The position numbers and the translations under genes are program-made. A stretch of 64,000 nucleotides of DNA from Clostridium sp. JN-9 (GTDB lineage Bacteria; Bacillota; Clostridia; Clostridiales; Clostridiaceae), in contig NZ_CP035280.1 in assembly GCF_004103695.1 (NCBI RefSeq), positions 3,100,001-3,164,000 on the forward strand, given 5' to 3'. Shown in pieces: positions 1-8,124 of the stretch. The number at the start of each line of letters is the position of its first letter. The stretch's first letter is position 1. The notes under the pieces are model-generated. The model was not told where the DNA came from and searched no databases. It saw only the letters and a program-made list of their open reading frames with translations.

Positions 1-930
1 TGGAATCAGGAAAAAAATAATGCAGCATATTACTACTTCTGCTATTTTAAACTGAACCCCAATACTTGAATATAGCTTTAAAATGGTAAACGCTATCATA
101 TAGGATATTCCGCAAATCCATTTACCCGTTTCTTTAAATATTCCGCTTATTAATCCACAAAGCCCGTATACTCCCACAAATGTAACCATGTTCGATGAGG
201 ATATTCCCATTATAGTCCCAACAGCAACTCCACTTGCTGCTGCTGCAGTACTTCCTTTTGTATTTCCAATTATCAGCACAAAGCATAAGGCAATTATATT
301 TCTAATAGAGACTCCAAATAAATTAAATCCCCATGTACCTGCCATAATTAATGCAGAGGTAATGGTCATACTTATTATTTCTTCATTTGAAAATAAATGT
401 CTGGTTTTGAATTCACTGAAGCATATTATTGAATAATTAATAATATAATATATTGGGAAAATGCTTGCAGTTTCAAAAAAAGAGGTTAAAAAGGAAGTCC
501 CAAATCCTAATCCATTTATAGTAAGTTTATATACATTAAAAATAATGAATATTGTCAAAAAGCTTGATATAAGCTTAACTTTCTTATTTGATTTTACTAA
601 TGCATATTCTAACGCAACCAAAGCACCACAAATAATAAAATATACCTCTATGTTTTTACCTGAACTATATATACTGGCATATCCTATCAATGCGCCACAT
701 CCTGCTACTATACTTTCTATACCTTTCCTTCTTGTTATTATTGCAATTAAGAACGCCACACCAAAAGGCGCCATCAAATTGATTAAAAGCACCCTGCTTG
801 TTAAAAAAGCTCCAACAAAATAAAATGCATAGGCTAATATAATACTTTTATCAATATTTTTTCCTTTACTCTTTTGATTATTTAAACTGCTTGTCCTTTT
901 GTAAGGGAATATTTCTGCCCCATACTGCAT
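1..930 (-). CDS. spoIIE: Stage II sporulation protein E, N-terminal part (runs off window)
   Basis: SpoIIE is the membrane-bound PP2C-type phosphatase that dephosphorylates SpoIIAA and so activates SigmaF in the forespore; it also takes part in polar septation. Only the first 310 codons are inside the window, all in one open frame from ATG at 930 with a ribosome site AAGGTGG at about 939-947. The protein starts MQYGAEIFPYKR, has a short basic cytoplasmic stretch and then a series of hydrophobic membrane helices (for example AYAFYFVGAFL and later IICGALVALEYAL), as expected of the multi-pass N-terminal region. The phosphatase domain lies outside the window. The call rests on this architecture, on the position next to the divIC/yabPQ cluster, and on the long-spacer promoter upstream. 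Confidence 0.9.
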   Translation of the reverse strand, partial: MQYGAEIFPYKRTSSLNNQKSKGKNIDKSIILAYAFYFVGAFLTSRVLLINLMAPFGVAFLIAIITRRKGIESIVAGCGALIGYASIYSSGKNIEVYFIICGALVALEYALVKSNKKVKLISSFLTIFIIFNVYKLTINGLGFGTSFLTSFFETASIFPIYYIINYSIICFSEFKTRHLFSNEEIISMTITSALIMAGTWGFNLFGVSIRNIIALCFVLIIGNTKGSTAAAASGVAVGTIMGISSSNMVTFVGVYGLCGLISGIFKETGKWICGISYMIAFTILKLYSSIGVQFKIAEVVICCIIFFLIP

Positions 931-961
931 TAACCACACCACCTTTTAACTTACTGTAATC

Positions 962-994
962 ATTATATCAAAGGCTTCTGGAATATATTGTCAC
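962..994 (-). promoter_or_regulatory. spoIIE promoter, SigA type with 21-bp spacer (Spo0A-dependent class)
   Basis: On the minus strand GTGACA (989-994) and TATAAT (962-967) are separated by exactly 21 bp. The spoIIE and spoIIG promoters of Bacillus are known for this over-long spacer, which makes SigA use dependent on phosphorylated Spo0A. A Spo0A-box-like TTGTCTAA lies upstream (about 1060-1067). The assignment is an inference from spacing and position. Confidence 0.6.
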
Positions 995-1209
995 TTGGTG
1001 TGTGGTATTCAAGTTTTTTTTAGGACATTTATATCTAATATTTTTTTATTTGTTTTTATTTAGACAATATACATTTATTAATAGTACTTATTATTGCGTA
1101 TAAGATAAAAAAAATACTGTCTGTTTTGCATATAGTATTTATTTATCGTTTTATGTTGCTTTATAAATTACAAATAAAAAAACTCACGATATAAAATCAT
1201 GAGTTATAT

Positions 1210-1286
1210 TGGTAGCGGAAATAGGACTTGAACCTACGACACTTCGGGTATGAACCGAATGCTCTAGCCAGCTGAGCTATTCCGCC
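1210..1286 (-). tRNA. tRNA-Met (CAT), elongator, copy 1
   Basis: 77-nt cloverleaf read on the minus strand; acceptor GGCGGAA pairs with TTCCGCT, anticodon loop CAT flanked by TTCGGTT/ACCCGAA, T-arm GGTTCAAGTCC, CCA encoded. First pair is a normal (G-T) pair, so this is the elongator. It is the last tRNA of the first repeat of a duplicated Leu-fMet-Met cassette. Confidence 0.93.
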
Positions 1287-1296
1287 AAAAAACAAA

Positions 1297-1372
<76 letters not shown>

Positions 1373-1381
1373 ATATTATAT

Positions 1382-1470
1382 TGGTGCTGAAGACCGGAAT
1401 CGAACCGGTACGGGTTTTAAAGCCCGCAGGATTTTAAGTCCTGTGCGTCTGCCAGTTCCGCCACTCCAGC
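1382..1470 (-). tRNA. tRNA-Leu (TAA), copy 1
   Basis: 89 nt class II tRNA with a long variable arm (GCGGGCTTTAAAACCCGT region), anticodon TAA in the loop ACTTAAAATCC, T-loop GGTTCGATTCC and encoded CCA. First tRNA of the downstream cassette in transcription order. Confidence 0.93.
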
Positions 1471-1482
1471 ACATTATATATA

Positions 1483-1559
1483 TGGTAGCGGAAATAGGAC
1501 TTGAACCTACGACACTTCGGGTATGAACCGAATGCTCTAGCCAGCTGAGCTATTCCGCC
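1483..1559 (-). tRNA. tRNA-Met (CAT), elongator, copy 2
   Basis: Same sequence as the tRNA-Met at 1210-1286, 273 bp away. Acceptor, anticodon CAT and encoded CCA are all intact. Confidence 0.93.
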
Positions 1560-1570
1560 ACAAAAATAAA

Positions 1571-1646
<76 letters not shown>

Positions 1647-1654
1647 ATATTATA

Positions 1655-1743
1655 TGGTGCTGAAGACCGGAATCGAACCGGTACGGGTTTTAAAGCCCAC
1701 AGGATTTTAAGTCCTGTGCGTCTGCCAGTTCCGCCACTCCAGC
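1655..1743 (-). tRNA. tRNA-Leu (TAA), copy 2
   Basis: 89 nt, anticodon TAA. Differs from the copy at 1382-1470 by one visible base in the variable arm (AGCCCAC against AGCCCGC on the plus strand). It is the first tRNA of the whole array in transcription order. Confidence 0.93.
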
Positions 1744-1839
1744 ACGTTATTTCAGCAGCAAATATCAATTCGCTGACTACAACATGATTTATTATATAGT
1801 ACTTTAAATAATATGTCAACTACTATTTTTCTTAATCTT

Positions 1840-1868
1840 TAAAATAAAAGGGACTACAAACAGTCCCC
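1840..1868 (-). terminator. Terminator after the S1-domain gene
   Basis: On the minus strand GGGAC (with flanking G) - TGTTTGTA - GTCCC is followed by TTTTATTTT. It lies just after the stop of the S1 gene and before the tRNA array. Confidence 0.75.
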
Positions 1869-1872
1869 TATA

Positions 1873-2286
1873 TTACACATTCGATGTTTTCTTATATCCT
1901 CTTCCCTTTGAATCCTGATGTCTTTTTAAGTCCTGAAATCTTTCCTCACTATCCTTAAGAAATTTTGATAATCTGTCTTCAAAGTCGCCAGAATTGGCTT
2001 TTGCCTTTTCCTTGGACCAATCAATGTCAATTGGTCTTTGTGACTTTTTTTGTGCTGGTGCTGCCTGCTTAATGGATAAACTCATTTTCCCATTTTCATC
2101 TACAGAAATAACTTTCACCATAACTTTGTCTTTCTCTTTCAAGAACTCTCTAATGTCCTTTACATAAGTGTCTGAAACCTCAGAAATGTGAACTAATCCT
2201 GTTTTTCCTTCCACTTCAACGAATGCACCAAAATTAGTGATATTGATTACTGTACCTTCTAGTATGCTTCCTGCCTTTAAGGTCAT
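1873..2286 (-). CDS. S1 RNA-binding domain protein (YabR family)
   Basis: 137 residues. Residues 1-70 form one S1/OB-fold RNA-binding domain: GSILEGTVINITNFGAFVEV, then GLVHISEVSD and VKVISVDENGKMSLSIK. The rest is a charged, lysine-rich tail (AKANSGDFEDRLSKFLKDSE) typical of the short YabR-type proteins next to divIC. The family resembles the S1 repeats of polynucleotide phosphorylase and ribosomal protein S1; a precise target is not known. Start ATG has AAGGAGGAG upstream. The gene follows divIC in the same direction and ends in the terminator at 1840-1868. Confidence 0.88.
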   Translation of the reverse strand: MTLKAGSILEGTVINITNFGAFVEVEGKTGLVHISEVSDTYVKDIREFLKEKDKVMVKVISVDENGKMSLSIKQAAPAQKKSQRPIDIDWSKEKAKANSGDFEDRLSKFLKDSEERFQDLKRHQDSKGRGYKKTSNV

Positions 2287-2347
2287 ATTTGTATGACTCC
2301 TCCTTAATAATAAAAAATGTATATTAAATATAAATTAATAGTAAAAG

Positions 2348-2632
2348 CTATTTTGAAGTATTTATTACAGGAGTCTCACCTTCTTTAATAAGATGTAATT
2401 TTTCTCTTGCCAGTTTCTCAATGTATTGGTCTGACTTTGACAATTTAATTTCATCCTGTAACTTTTGACTTTGATCATCAACCTTCTGCAATTCAATTTG
2501 CTTTTCAGTGATATCCTGCTTTATCTTATGCATGGTTATTGTTTGTGATACAAAAATAAAAATTATATAACTTATTACAACTAATAAAAGTATATTTTTA
2601 ACCTTAATCTTTTTCATAATAAGTCTTTTCAT
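2348..2632 (-). CDS. divIC: Septum formation initiator, DivIC/FtsB family
   Basis: 94 residues. A short basic N-terminus (KKIKVKN), one membrane helix (about residues 13-29, ILLLVVISYIIFIFVSQ) and an external coiled coil (ITEKQIELQKVDDQSQKLQDE), then AREKLHLIKEGETPV, which matches the conserved C-terminal part of DivIC/FtsB (RE..Y..PGE..Y type). These bitopic proteins form a complex with FtsL and DivIB/FtsQ at the division septum. The start at 2632 has AAAGGAAA upstream at a rather long distance; ATG five codons later (MKKIKVK) is an alternative start. It lies between yabQ and the S1 gene, its usual neighbours. Confidence 0.85.
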   Translation of the reverse strand: MKRLIMKKIKVKNILLLVVISYIIFIFVSQTITMHKIKQDITEKQIELQKVDDQSQKLQDEIKLSKSDQYIEKLAREKLHLIKEGETPVINTSK

Positions 2633-2713
2633 ATCAAAATCATTTTCCTTTCATAAGATTACGCAGTTAATCCGTTTAGTTATATTCTAATTTGTATTTG
2701 TATATTCTTCAAG

Positions 2714-3124
2714 CTATTTTTTTAAATTTTTTCTATTTTTCCTTATTATAAGATATATTATAAGCTCAAAAGGATAAAGTATCAAATTAATTGTAATTCT
2801 TACAAACTTTCCTATGGCATTAAACAATTTCTGCTGAGAAAGCAGGAATTTTGAACTTATTAACTTAAAATATATATATATACCAATAAATATATTAAGA
2901 TAAATATATACCCCTATATATGCGCTGTCTGTAATAAGTAAAAAAATAAAAATAAAAATACCCGAAAGTATCCAAAATAAAGTATCTTCAATAAAAGTTA
3001 TAATCTTATTTATATATTTAGGTCCTCTTATAATTCTATATATATCATAAAAAACTCCAGTAATAATCCCTGATAACAGGCTGAACAAAATTAAATAAAA
3101 CTGTTTCGTTATAGAAATAACCAT
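2714..3124 (-). CDS. yabQ: Spore cortex biosynthesis protein YabQ
   Basis: 136 residues, mostly membrane: helices at about 8-26 (FYLILFSLLSGIITGVFYD), 46-64 (TLFWILSGIFIFIFLLITD), 70-87 and a C-terminal amphipathic stretch. YabQ is an integral membrane protein needed for spore cortex formation in Bacillus and is localised to the forespore outer membrane. The segment GVFYDIYRIIRG is family-like. The gene starts 9 bp after the yabP stop with a weak TAGGTAG ribosome site, so translation is probably coupled to yabP. Confidence 0.85.
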   Translation of the reverse strand: MVISITKQFYLILFSLLSGIITGVFYDIYRIIRGPKYINKIITFIEDTLFWILSGIFIFIFLLITDSAYIGVYIYLNIFIGIYIYFKLISSKFLLSQQKLFNAIGKFVRITINLILYPFELIIYLIIRKNRKNLKK

Positions 3125-3133
3125 GTATACTAC

Positions 3134-3424
3134 CTACTTAAACAATCTGGAAATTATGCTGTCTTTATCTTTTTTTACTTCATTTGTAGTATATATGCAG
3201 GAATTAACTATGCCTGTGATCATTACTTCTCCATTTTGGACATCCAGTTTATTCATCTTCAGGCCTTCCCCTTTTACAGTTAAAGTCCCAAGATTAGTAT
3301 TTAATATTATATTTTCATCATTAAAACTTATTACCTCAACAACACCGCTTAAAGATAATCTTTTTCTATTATCAAGTTTTAAACTGCTTTTTTTATCTTC
3401 TAATTTTATATCTTTACTTTCCAA
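3134..3424 (-). CDS. yabP: Sporulation protein YabP
   Basis: 96 residues. YabP/YqfC-like fold: KLDNRKRLSLSGVVEVISF, then NTNLGTLTVKGEGLKMNKLD and NGEVMITGIVNSCIY, the beta-rich pattern of this small family. YabP is a SigmaE-controlled sporulation protein whose loss can be tolerated in Bacillus; its biochemical role is open. Start is TTG at 3424, preceded by GGAGGGGAT at a good distance. It heads the yabP-yabQ pair. Confidence 0.87.
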   Translation of the reverse strand: MESKDIKLEDKKSSLKLDNRKRLSLSGVVEVISFNDENIILNTNLGTLTVKGEGLKMNKLDVQNGEVMITGIVNSCIYTTNEVKKDKDSIISRLFK

Positions 3425-3497
3425 AATATCCCCTCCAATTATAACTAATATATTTATATGCTTAGCTTAAAGGAGATATTCTAAAGTGGGATCATTA

Positions 3498-3755
3498 CTA
3501 TTGACACTCCTGTCCAGAGATTATTTCATACATTTCTTTTGCATTTTCTTTTAATACATGTGCAGTAATATTAATTATTTTAGCTTTAAATATTTTTTCT
3601 GCATATTTTATTTCTATAATATCGTTCTCTTTAACTTCAGTGCCAGCCTTTGCCACCTTACCATTTATTGAAACTCTTCCACCTTCACAAGCTTCTTTTG
3701 CAACAGTTCTCCTTTTTATTATTCTAGATACCTTTAAATATTTATCTAATCTCAT
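3498..3755 (-). CDS. S4-domain RNA-binding protein (YabO/HslR/RqcP type)
   Basis: 85 residues, almost entirely one S4 RNA-binding domain: MRLDKYLKVSRIIKRRTVAK, then GRVSINGKVAKAGTEVKEND and IIEIKYAEK. In Bacillus the orthologue at this locus (YabO, renamed RqcP) binds stalled 50S subunits and supports alanine tailing by RqcH; transfer of that role here is by family and position. Start ATG has GGGAGGGT upstream. The gene lies between hup and yabP. Confidence 0.87.
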   Translation of the reverse strand: MRLDKYLKVSRIIKRRTVAKEACEGGRVSINGKVAKAGTEVKENDIIEIKYAEKIFKAKIINITAHVLKENAKEMYEIISGQECQ

Positions 3756-3809
3756 TTCTTACCCTCCCGTTGAATGGATTAATATATGCTCACCATAATT
3801 ATAAAATAA

Positions 3810-3840
3810 AAAACCCAGATTTACATCCAGGTTTTTTATT
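3810..3840 (-). terminator. Terminator of hup
   Basis: Minus strand AAAACCTGG - ATGTAAAT - CTGGGTTTTTTATTTT: a hairpin ending in a T-run directly after the hup stop codon (3845). It separates hup from the S4 gene. Confidence 0.8.
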
Positions 3841-3844
3841 TTAA

Positions 3845-4120
3845 TTATTTATTAACTTTATCTTTAAATTCTTTTCCAGCTTTAAATACTGGAACTGTAG
3901 ATTCTGGAATTGTTATTTCTTCTTTAGTTCTTGGATTTCTGCCTACCCTGGCAGCTCTTTTTCTTGTTTCAAAAGTACCAAAGCCTACTAATTGAACTTT
4001 ATCTCCCTTTTCCAAAGCTTCTTCAACACTTTCAATAAGAGCTTTTAATGCAACTTCTGCATCTTTTTTTGTTATTTTGCTTTTTTCAGCAATACTTGTG
4101 ATTAAATCTGATTTGTTCAC
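3845..4120 (-). CDS. hup: DNA-binding protein HU
   Basis: 91 residues, standard HU/IHF length. MNKSDLITSIAEKSKITKKD at the N-terminus, the dimer core LVGFGTFETRKRAARVGRNP and the DNA-binding arm with RNPRTKEEITIPES, ending VFKAGKEFKD. HU is the main nucleoid protein; as a dimer it bends DNA using the proline at the arm tip. Start is GTG at 4120 with AAAGGAGGT upstream. Its own terminator follows, so it is probably monocistronic. Confidence 0.95.
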   Translation of the reverse strand: MNKSDLITSIAEKSKITKKDAEVALKALIESVEEALEKGDKVQLVGFGTFETRKRAARVGRNPRTKEEITIPESTVPVFKAGKEFKDKVNK

Positions 4121-4220
4121 CTTAGTTTACCTCCTTAAATTGAGTATGCTATAATTTAGCATATTCTTCACAAAATTAAAAATTCCTGCTTGTTTTATTG
4201 TTTTTGCAAAAAGTAACTAA

Positions 4221-5666
4221 TTATTTACTTTTTGCCTCTTCCCATAATTCATCCATAGTTTTTAAATCCAGGCTTTCCATTTTTAAACCCCTTTTAAGAG
4301 CGCACTCTTCTATGTATTCAAAACGCTTGATGAATTTGGTTATAGTACTATTTAAAGCTATTTCAGGGTCAATGTCAAGGAATCTTGCAACATTTACGGT
4401 AGAAAATATCAAATCTCCCACTTCTTCTAATATCTTTGCCCTATTATTTGTTTTATATACACATTTTATTTCGTCTAGTTCCTCTAAAACCTTAGACATT
4501 GCACCATCAATTTTATCCCAGTCAAACCCAGCCTTTGCTGCTTTTCTTTGAATTTTATCCGCCCTCATAAGTGCAGGAAGATTATTTGCAACATGCTTAA
4601 GCTCTTCTGTATGATTTTTTAATCCTTGTTCCTTCATTTTAATTTCATCCCAATTATTAAGCACTTCTTCACTTGTATTCACCCTAATATCTCCAAATAC
4701 ATGAGGATGCCTATTAATCATTTTATTACATATCCCGGAAATTACATCATTTATATTATAATATCCATCTTCTTTACCAAGCTGAGCATGAAAAATTACC
4801 TGTAATAATACATCCCCCAGCTCTTCAACTAATTTTTCATCGTCCTTTTCATCTATAGCCTCCAAGGCTTCATAACTTTCTTCTATCAAATACTTTTTAA
4901 GTGATTCGTGAGTTTGTTCTTTATCCCATGGACAGCCATTTTCTCCTCTTAAAACTTCCATTATATTAACTAAGTCATAAAAATCCATTACACCTTTACT
5001 ACACTTTGGAATATATACTGATGTTAAATGATCTATATCATCCTGCCTGTCTAGCTCATACAGTGGAATTTTTCTTATACTTTCCATTCCCTTTACTCCT
5101 GCTGCTCTTACAAAATATATTTCCATTTCATCACTGTAATATTCTGATAAAGCTATTTTAACCTCTGAAGCAATATATTTATCATATACCTGAGTTACTA
5201 TAATTCCTGTCCTTTTGTCTAATAACTGATTTTTTATATCGAAAGCATCTATTATTTTTATTCCTTCTATTGGGTCAATTCTTAAGCTGTCCATTAATGA
5301 ATCAATAAAGCTCACTGCAGGATATATATCTACAGCTATATTTTTTTCTTTACATAACTTCAAAATATTTTCAACTGACTTCTCAGCAACTAATGGATGA
5401 CCTGGTACAGCATAAACTACATCCTGAAGCTGTTCTTGTTTTTTTATAATATCTTCAGCAATAGAATCATATACTTCATCAAAATCTTTTGACTTTTCAT
5501 ATTTTTCATCATAGGTTTTATATTTTATGCCAAGCTCTTTTAAGTATTGTACTGTAGGATGTCTTTCTGTCCTAAGAAAAATATTGCTGCTGTTTTTTAA
5601 AACTTCAATTGCTCCAATAGTTAATGCATCCTTATCTCCAGGCCCTAACCCTATTATTTTAATCAT
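4221..5666 (-). CDS. mazG: MazG nucleotide pyrophosphohydrolase with tetrapyrrole-methylase-like domain (YabN)
   Basis: 481 residues. Residues 1-220 are a tetrapyrrole (corrin/porphyrin) methylase-like domain (IIGLGPGDKDALTIGAIEVL; PGHPLVAEKSVENIL). Two MazG domains follow: about 235-345 with the CPWDKEQTHESLKKYLIEES block and EELGDVLLQVIFHA, and about 370-480 with EEVGDLIFSTVN, the ExxE...E/D metal-binding pattern in both. MazG hydrolyses (d)NTPs to monophosphates and is thought to clean aberrant nucleotides. The methylase half is fused in Firmicutes and its substrate is unknown. It starts 13 bp after spoVB, so the two genes probably share a transcript. Confidence 0.93.
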   Translation of the reverse strand: MIKIIGLGPGDKDALTIGAIEVLKNSSNIFLRTERHPTVQYLKELGIKYKTYDEKYEKSKDFDEVYDSIAEDIIKKQEQLQDVVYAVPGHPLVAEKSVENILKLCKEKNIAVDIYPAVSFIDSLMDSLRIDPIEGIKIIDAFDIKNQLLDKRTGIIVTQVYDKYIASEVKIALSEYYSDEMEIYFVRAAGVKGMESIRKIPLYELDRQDDIDHLTSVYIPKCSKGVMDFYDLVNIMEVLRGENGCPWDKEQTHESLKKYLIEESYEALEAIDEKDDEKLVEELGDVLLQVIFHAQLGKEDGYYNINDVISGICNKMINRHPHVFGDIRVNTSEEVLNNWDEIKMKEQGLKNHTEELKHVANNLPALMRADKIQRKAAKAGFDWDKIDGAMSKVLEELDEIKCVYKTNNRAKILEEVGDLIFSTVNVARFLDIDPEIALNSTITKFIKRFEYIEECALKRGLKMESLDLKTMDELWEEAKSK

Positions 5667-5679
5667 ATATTTATCTCCC

Positions 5680-7215
5680 TTATCTCCTTAGTAATCTTTT
5701 TTTAACATAACTATATTTAAATATTCCTAAGATAAAAATCAAAATACCATATATCAAAATGCCGCAAAGTATTGCTATTAAGCATCCTATTCTGCTGCTT
5801 CCTGTATAATTATAGACACTTATATAAATAAATACAACAGAAATCAACATAGCCATGGCAGCAAACAAAGGTTTAATTAACATTTCATAATAGTTTATAT
5901 TATAGTGCAGTGCTTTCTTAAGTTTCACTATATTTAACAAAGCTGCTGTAACATATCCAGCTATGGTTCCCAGCACTGCGCCATATATATTAATAGAAGG
6001 GATTGTTACAAGAAAATAGGTTATTAATATCTTAATTACGCATCCTGCTGCCAGATTAATTACTGGTGTGAAAAACTTTCCTATACTTTGCAATATGGAT
6101 GTGGTAGTTTGTGCTATTATAATGAATGGTATGCAAATTGACAGGTATTTAAGAATTAAATATCCATCCGCCTGTCCAGGAAAAATCAGATTTAAAATAG
6201 GATAAGCTAACATAAATAATCCTGCAGCTGATGGTAATCCAATAACCATTGATATCTTAAGTGATAGATCTACCTTATTAATTACTTCTGTCATCCTGTG
6301 CAGAAAATATTCCTCAGCAATTATAGGAACTATAGATGCACATAAGGCCATGGACAAAGTCAGTGGTACATTTATCAAAGTAAATGCCTTCCCTGACAGC
6401 TGCCCATAAAGTATTGTTGCCTCCTTATAAGTGTAACCTGCTTCTAAAAGCTTTTGAGGAACCAATATAGAATCTATTAAACTCATTATAGTTCCTACAG
6501 CTGCTCCTAATGAAATTGGTATAGCTATTTTTAAAAGTGCAGTTAATATCTGAGGATCGTCTTTTACCTTTTTTACATTGAGTTCTTTTTTAACCTTTAT
6601 ATATTTAAACAATAGGTAAATTCCACCCAATATTCCTCCTGCTGTAGCTCCTAAAGCTGCGCCTCCTGCTGAGTACTCTATGCCTTTTGGTAGCAGTATA
6701 TAGGCTAGTCCAACACCAACTATTACTCTTCCGCATTGTTCTAATATTTGAGATACTGCTGTTGGACTCATATTCTGCATGCCCTGGAAAAATCCCCTTA
6801 GTGCACTCATTATGGCAATAAAAACAGGTGCCGTGGCTATTCCAATTAAAGCGTAGTATGATTTTATGTCCCATCTTAAATATTTGATTATATATTTTGA
6901 AAAGCTCAATAATATTCCAGTAAAGCCTACACCCATTATTACCATTAAAAGCATAGCCTTTCTAAGAACCTGAATCATTCCTTCGTGGTTATTTACAGCA
7001 TTATTTTCAGATACCATTTTAGATACAGCTACTGGTATTCCTGATGCTACTGCTATAAAAAACATATATAATGGATAGGACATTTGATAATACCCAAAGC
7101 CCTCATCTCCAATTATCATTTGAATAGGCCATCTAAAGAAAAGCCCTAAAAACTTAGCAATCATACCTGCTGAACCTAATATAAGAGTACCTTTCAATAA
7201 GGATTGTTTTTTCAT
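5680..7215 (-). CDS. spoVB: Stage V sporulation protein B, MVF/MATE-type lipid flippase
   Basis: 511 residues with about 14 predicted membrane helices. It begins SLLKGTLILGSAGMIAKFLG, the typical start of the polysaccharide-flippase (Wzx/MurJ-like) superfamily, with later RGFFQGMQNMSPTAVSQILEQ, a highly conserved SpoVB block. SpoVB is required for spore cortex synthesis, probably by flipping lipid-linked peptidoglycan precursors across the forespore membrane. Ribosome site CGGGGGT precedes the ATG. It sits between spoVT and mazG as in other clostridia. Confidence 0.92.
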   Translation of the reverse strand: MKKQSLLKGTLILGSAGMIAKFLGLFFRWPIQMIIGDEGFGYYQMSYPLYMFFIAVASGIPVAVSKMVSENNAVNNHEGMIQVLRKAMLLMVIMGVGFTGILLSFSKYIIKYLRWDIKSYYALIGIATAPVFIAIMSALRGFFQGMQNMSPTAVSQILEQCGRVIVGVGLAYILLPKGIEYSAGGAALGATAGGILGGIYLLFKYIKVKKELNVKKVKDDPQILTALLKIAIPISLGAAVGTIMSLIDSILVPQKLLEAGYTYKEATILYGQLSGKAFTLINVPLTLSMALCASIVPIIAEEYFLHRMTEVINKVDLSLKISMVIGLPSAAGLFMLAYPILNLIFPGQADGYLILKYLSICIPFIIIAQTTTSILQSIGKFFTPVINLAAGCVIKILITYFLVTIPSINIYGAVLGTIAGYVTAALLNIVKLKKALHYNINYYEMLIKPLFAAMAMLISVVFIYISVYNYTGSSRIGCLIAILCGILIYGILIFILGIFKYSYVKKRLLRR

Positions 7216-7366
7216 GTAATAATACCCCCGAAAATAACTTTACAGTTTATTTTATATATATTAGAACCTTTGCATTATATATATTATTTATTTTCTTATG
7301 GCATTATTACATTAATTGAATATATTTTTTCAATATGTTAATAATTTTTCATGAAGGCAAAAATAA

Positions 7367-7392
7367 CAAATGGCAGCCTTGCTGCCATTTTA
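7367..7392 (-). terminator. Terminator of spoVT
   Basis: Inverted repeat AAATGGCAGC - AAG - GCTGCCATTT followed on the minus strand by a T-rich stretch (TGTTATTTTTG). It lies 22 bp after the spoVT stop. Confidence 0.8.
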
Positions 7393-7413
7393 AGATATAA
7401 ATAGATTAATTAT

Positions 7414-7965
7414 TTATTGTTCCATTTGCTTTCCCAAGAAGGATGATGCAGTTTCAGCTAACTTCATTTCTATTTCACCAAATTTAATTCCCTGCTCCTT
7501 AGATACTATAATAACAGCTCCAATTGCATCTCCTTCTGTAATAATTGGTGAAATTACCATTGAACTATACTTCTCATTAATGTCCTCATCTTCATATATA
7601 GGAGTAATGCCTTTACCTCCTTCATATGATACTGTTTTTCTTTCATCAATTACTTTTTCAAGGTCATTGCTTATTTTTTTATCCATATATTCTTTTTTTG
7701 TTATTCCACTAATAGATACTATAGAATCCTTATCACATATGATTACAATATTCCCAATAGTCTGCTGTAATGATTCTGCGTAGCCTTTTGAAAATTCACT
7801 TAGTTCACCTATAGGTGAATATTTTTTAAGAATTACTCCACCCTCTCTATCAGTAAATATTTCTAATGGATCTCCCTCTCTGATTCTTAAAGTCCTTCTT
7901 ATTTCCTTTGGAATTACTACTCTTCCTAAATCGTCTATTCGTCTAACAATACCTGTTGCTTTCAT
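7414..7965 (-). CDS. spoVT: Stage V sporulation regulator SpoVT
   Basis: 183 residues. Residues 1-50 are an AbrB-type swapped-hairpin DNA-binding domain (MKATGIVRRIDDLGRVVIPK; RIREGDPLEIF); residues 55-180 are a GAF-like domain (IVIICDKDSIVSISGI; SMVISPIITEGDAIGAVIIV). SpoVT is a SigmaG-controlled regulator that tunes forespore gene expression. Start ATG has AAGGAGGT upstream. It is transcribed alone between prsA and spoVB. Confidence 0.95.
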   Translation of the reverse strand: MKATGIVRRIDDLGRVVIPKEIRRTLRIREGDPLEIFTDREGGVILKKYSPIGELSEFSKGYAESLQQTIGNIVIICDKDSIVSISGITKKEYMDKKISNDLEKVIDERKTVSYEGGKGITPIYEDEDINEKYSSMVISPIITEGDAIGAVIIVSKEQGIKFGEIEMKLAETASSFLGKQMEQ

Positions 7966-8054
7966 TAATTTTACCTCCTTAAACTAATTATATAAAATAT
8001 AACTTGTATTAATATTATCTTTCTTAACTTGAAATTTTATACACAATTGTTATT

Positions 8055-8097
8055 AAAAAAGCAGTATTTAAATTTAAAATTTAAATACTGCTTTTTT
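8055..8097 (-). terminator. Perfect-stem terminator of prsA (can work in both directions)
   Basis: AAAAAAGCAGTATTTAAATT and its exact complement meet with almost no loop, giving about a 20-bp stem with A-run and T-run flanks. It lies 28 bp after the prsA stop codon. Confidence 0.85.
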
Positions 8098-8124
8098 GTA
8101 TAATTTTATTAATTAAGTTTATCA

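Noticed and set aside
188-823. Two plus-strand open frames of 82 and 120 codons
   Set aside because: They lie opposite the open spoIIE frame, have no ribosome site, and their composition is that of an antisense of membrane helices.
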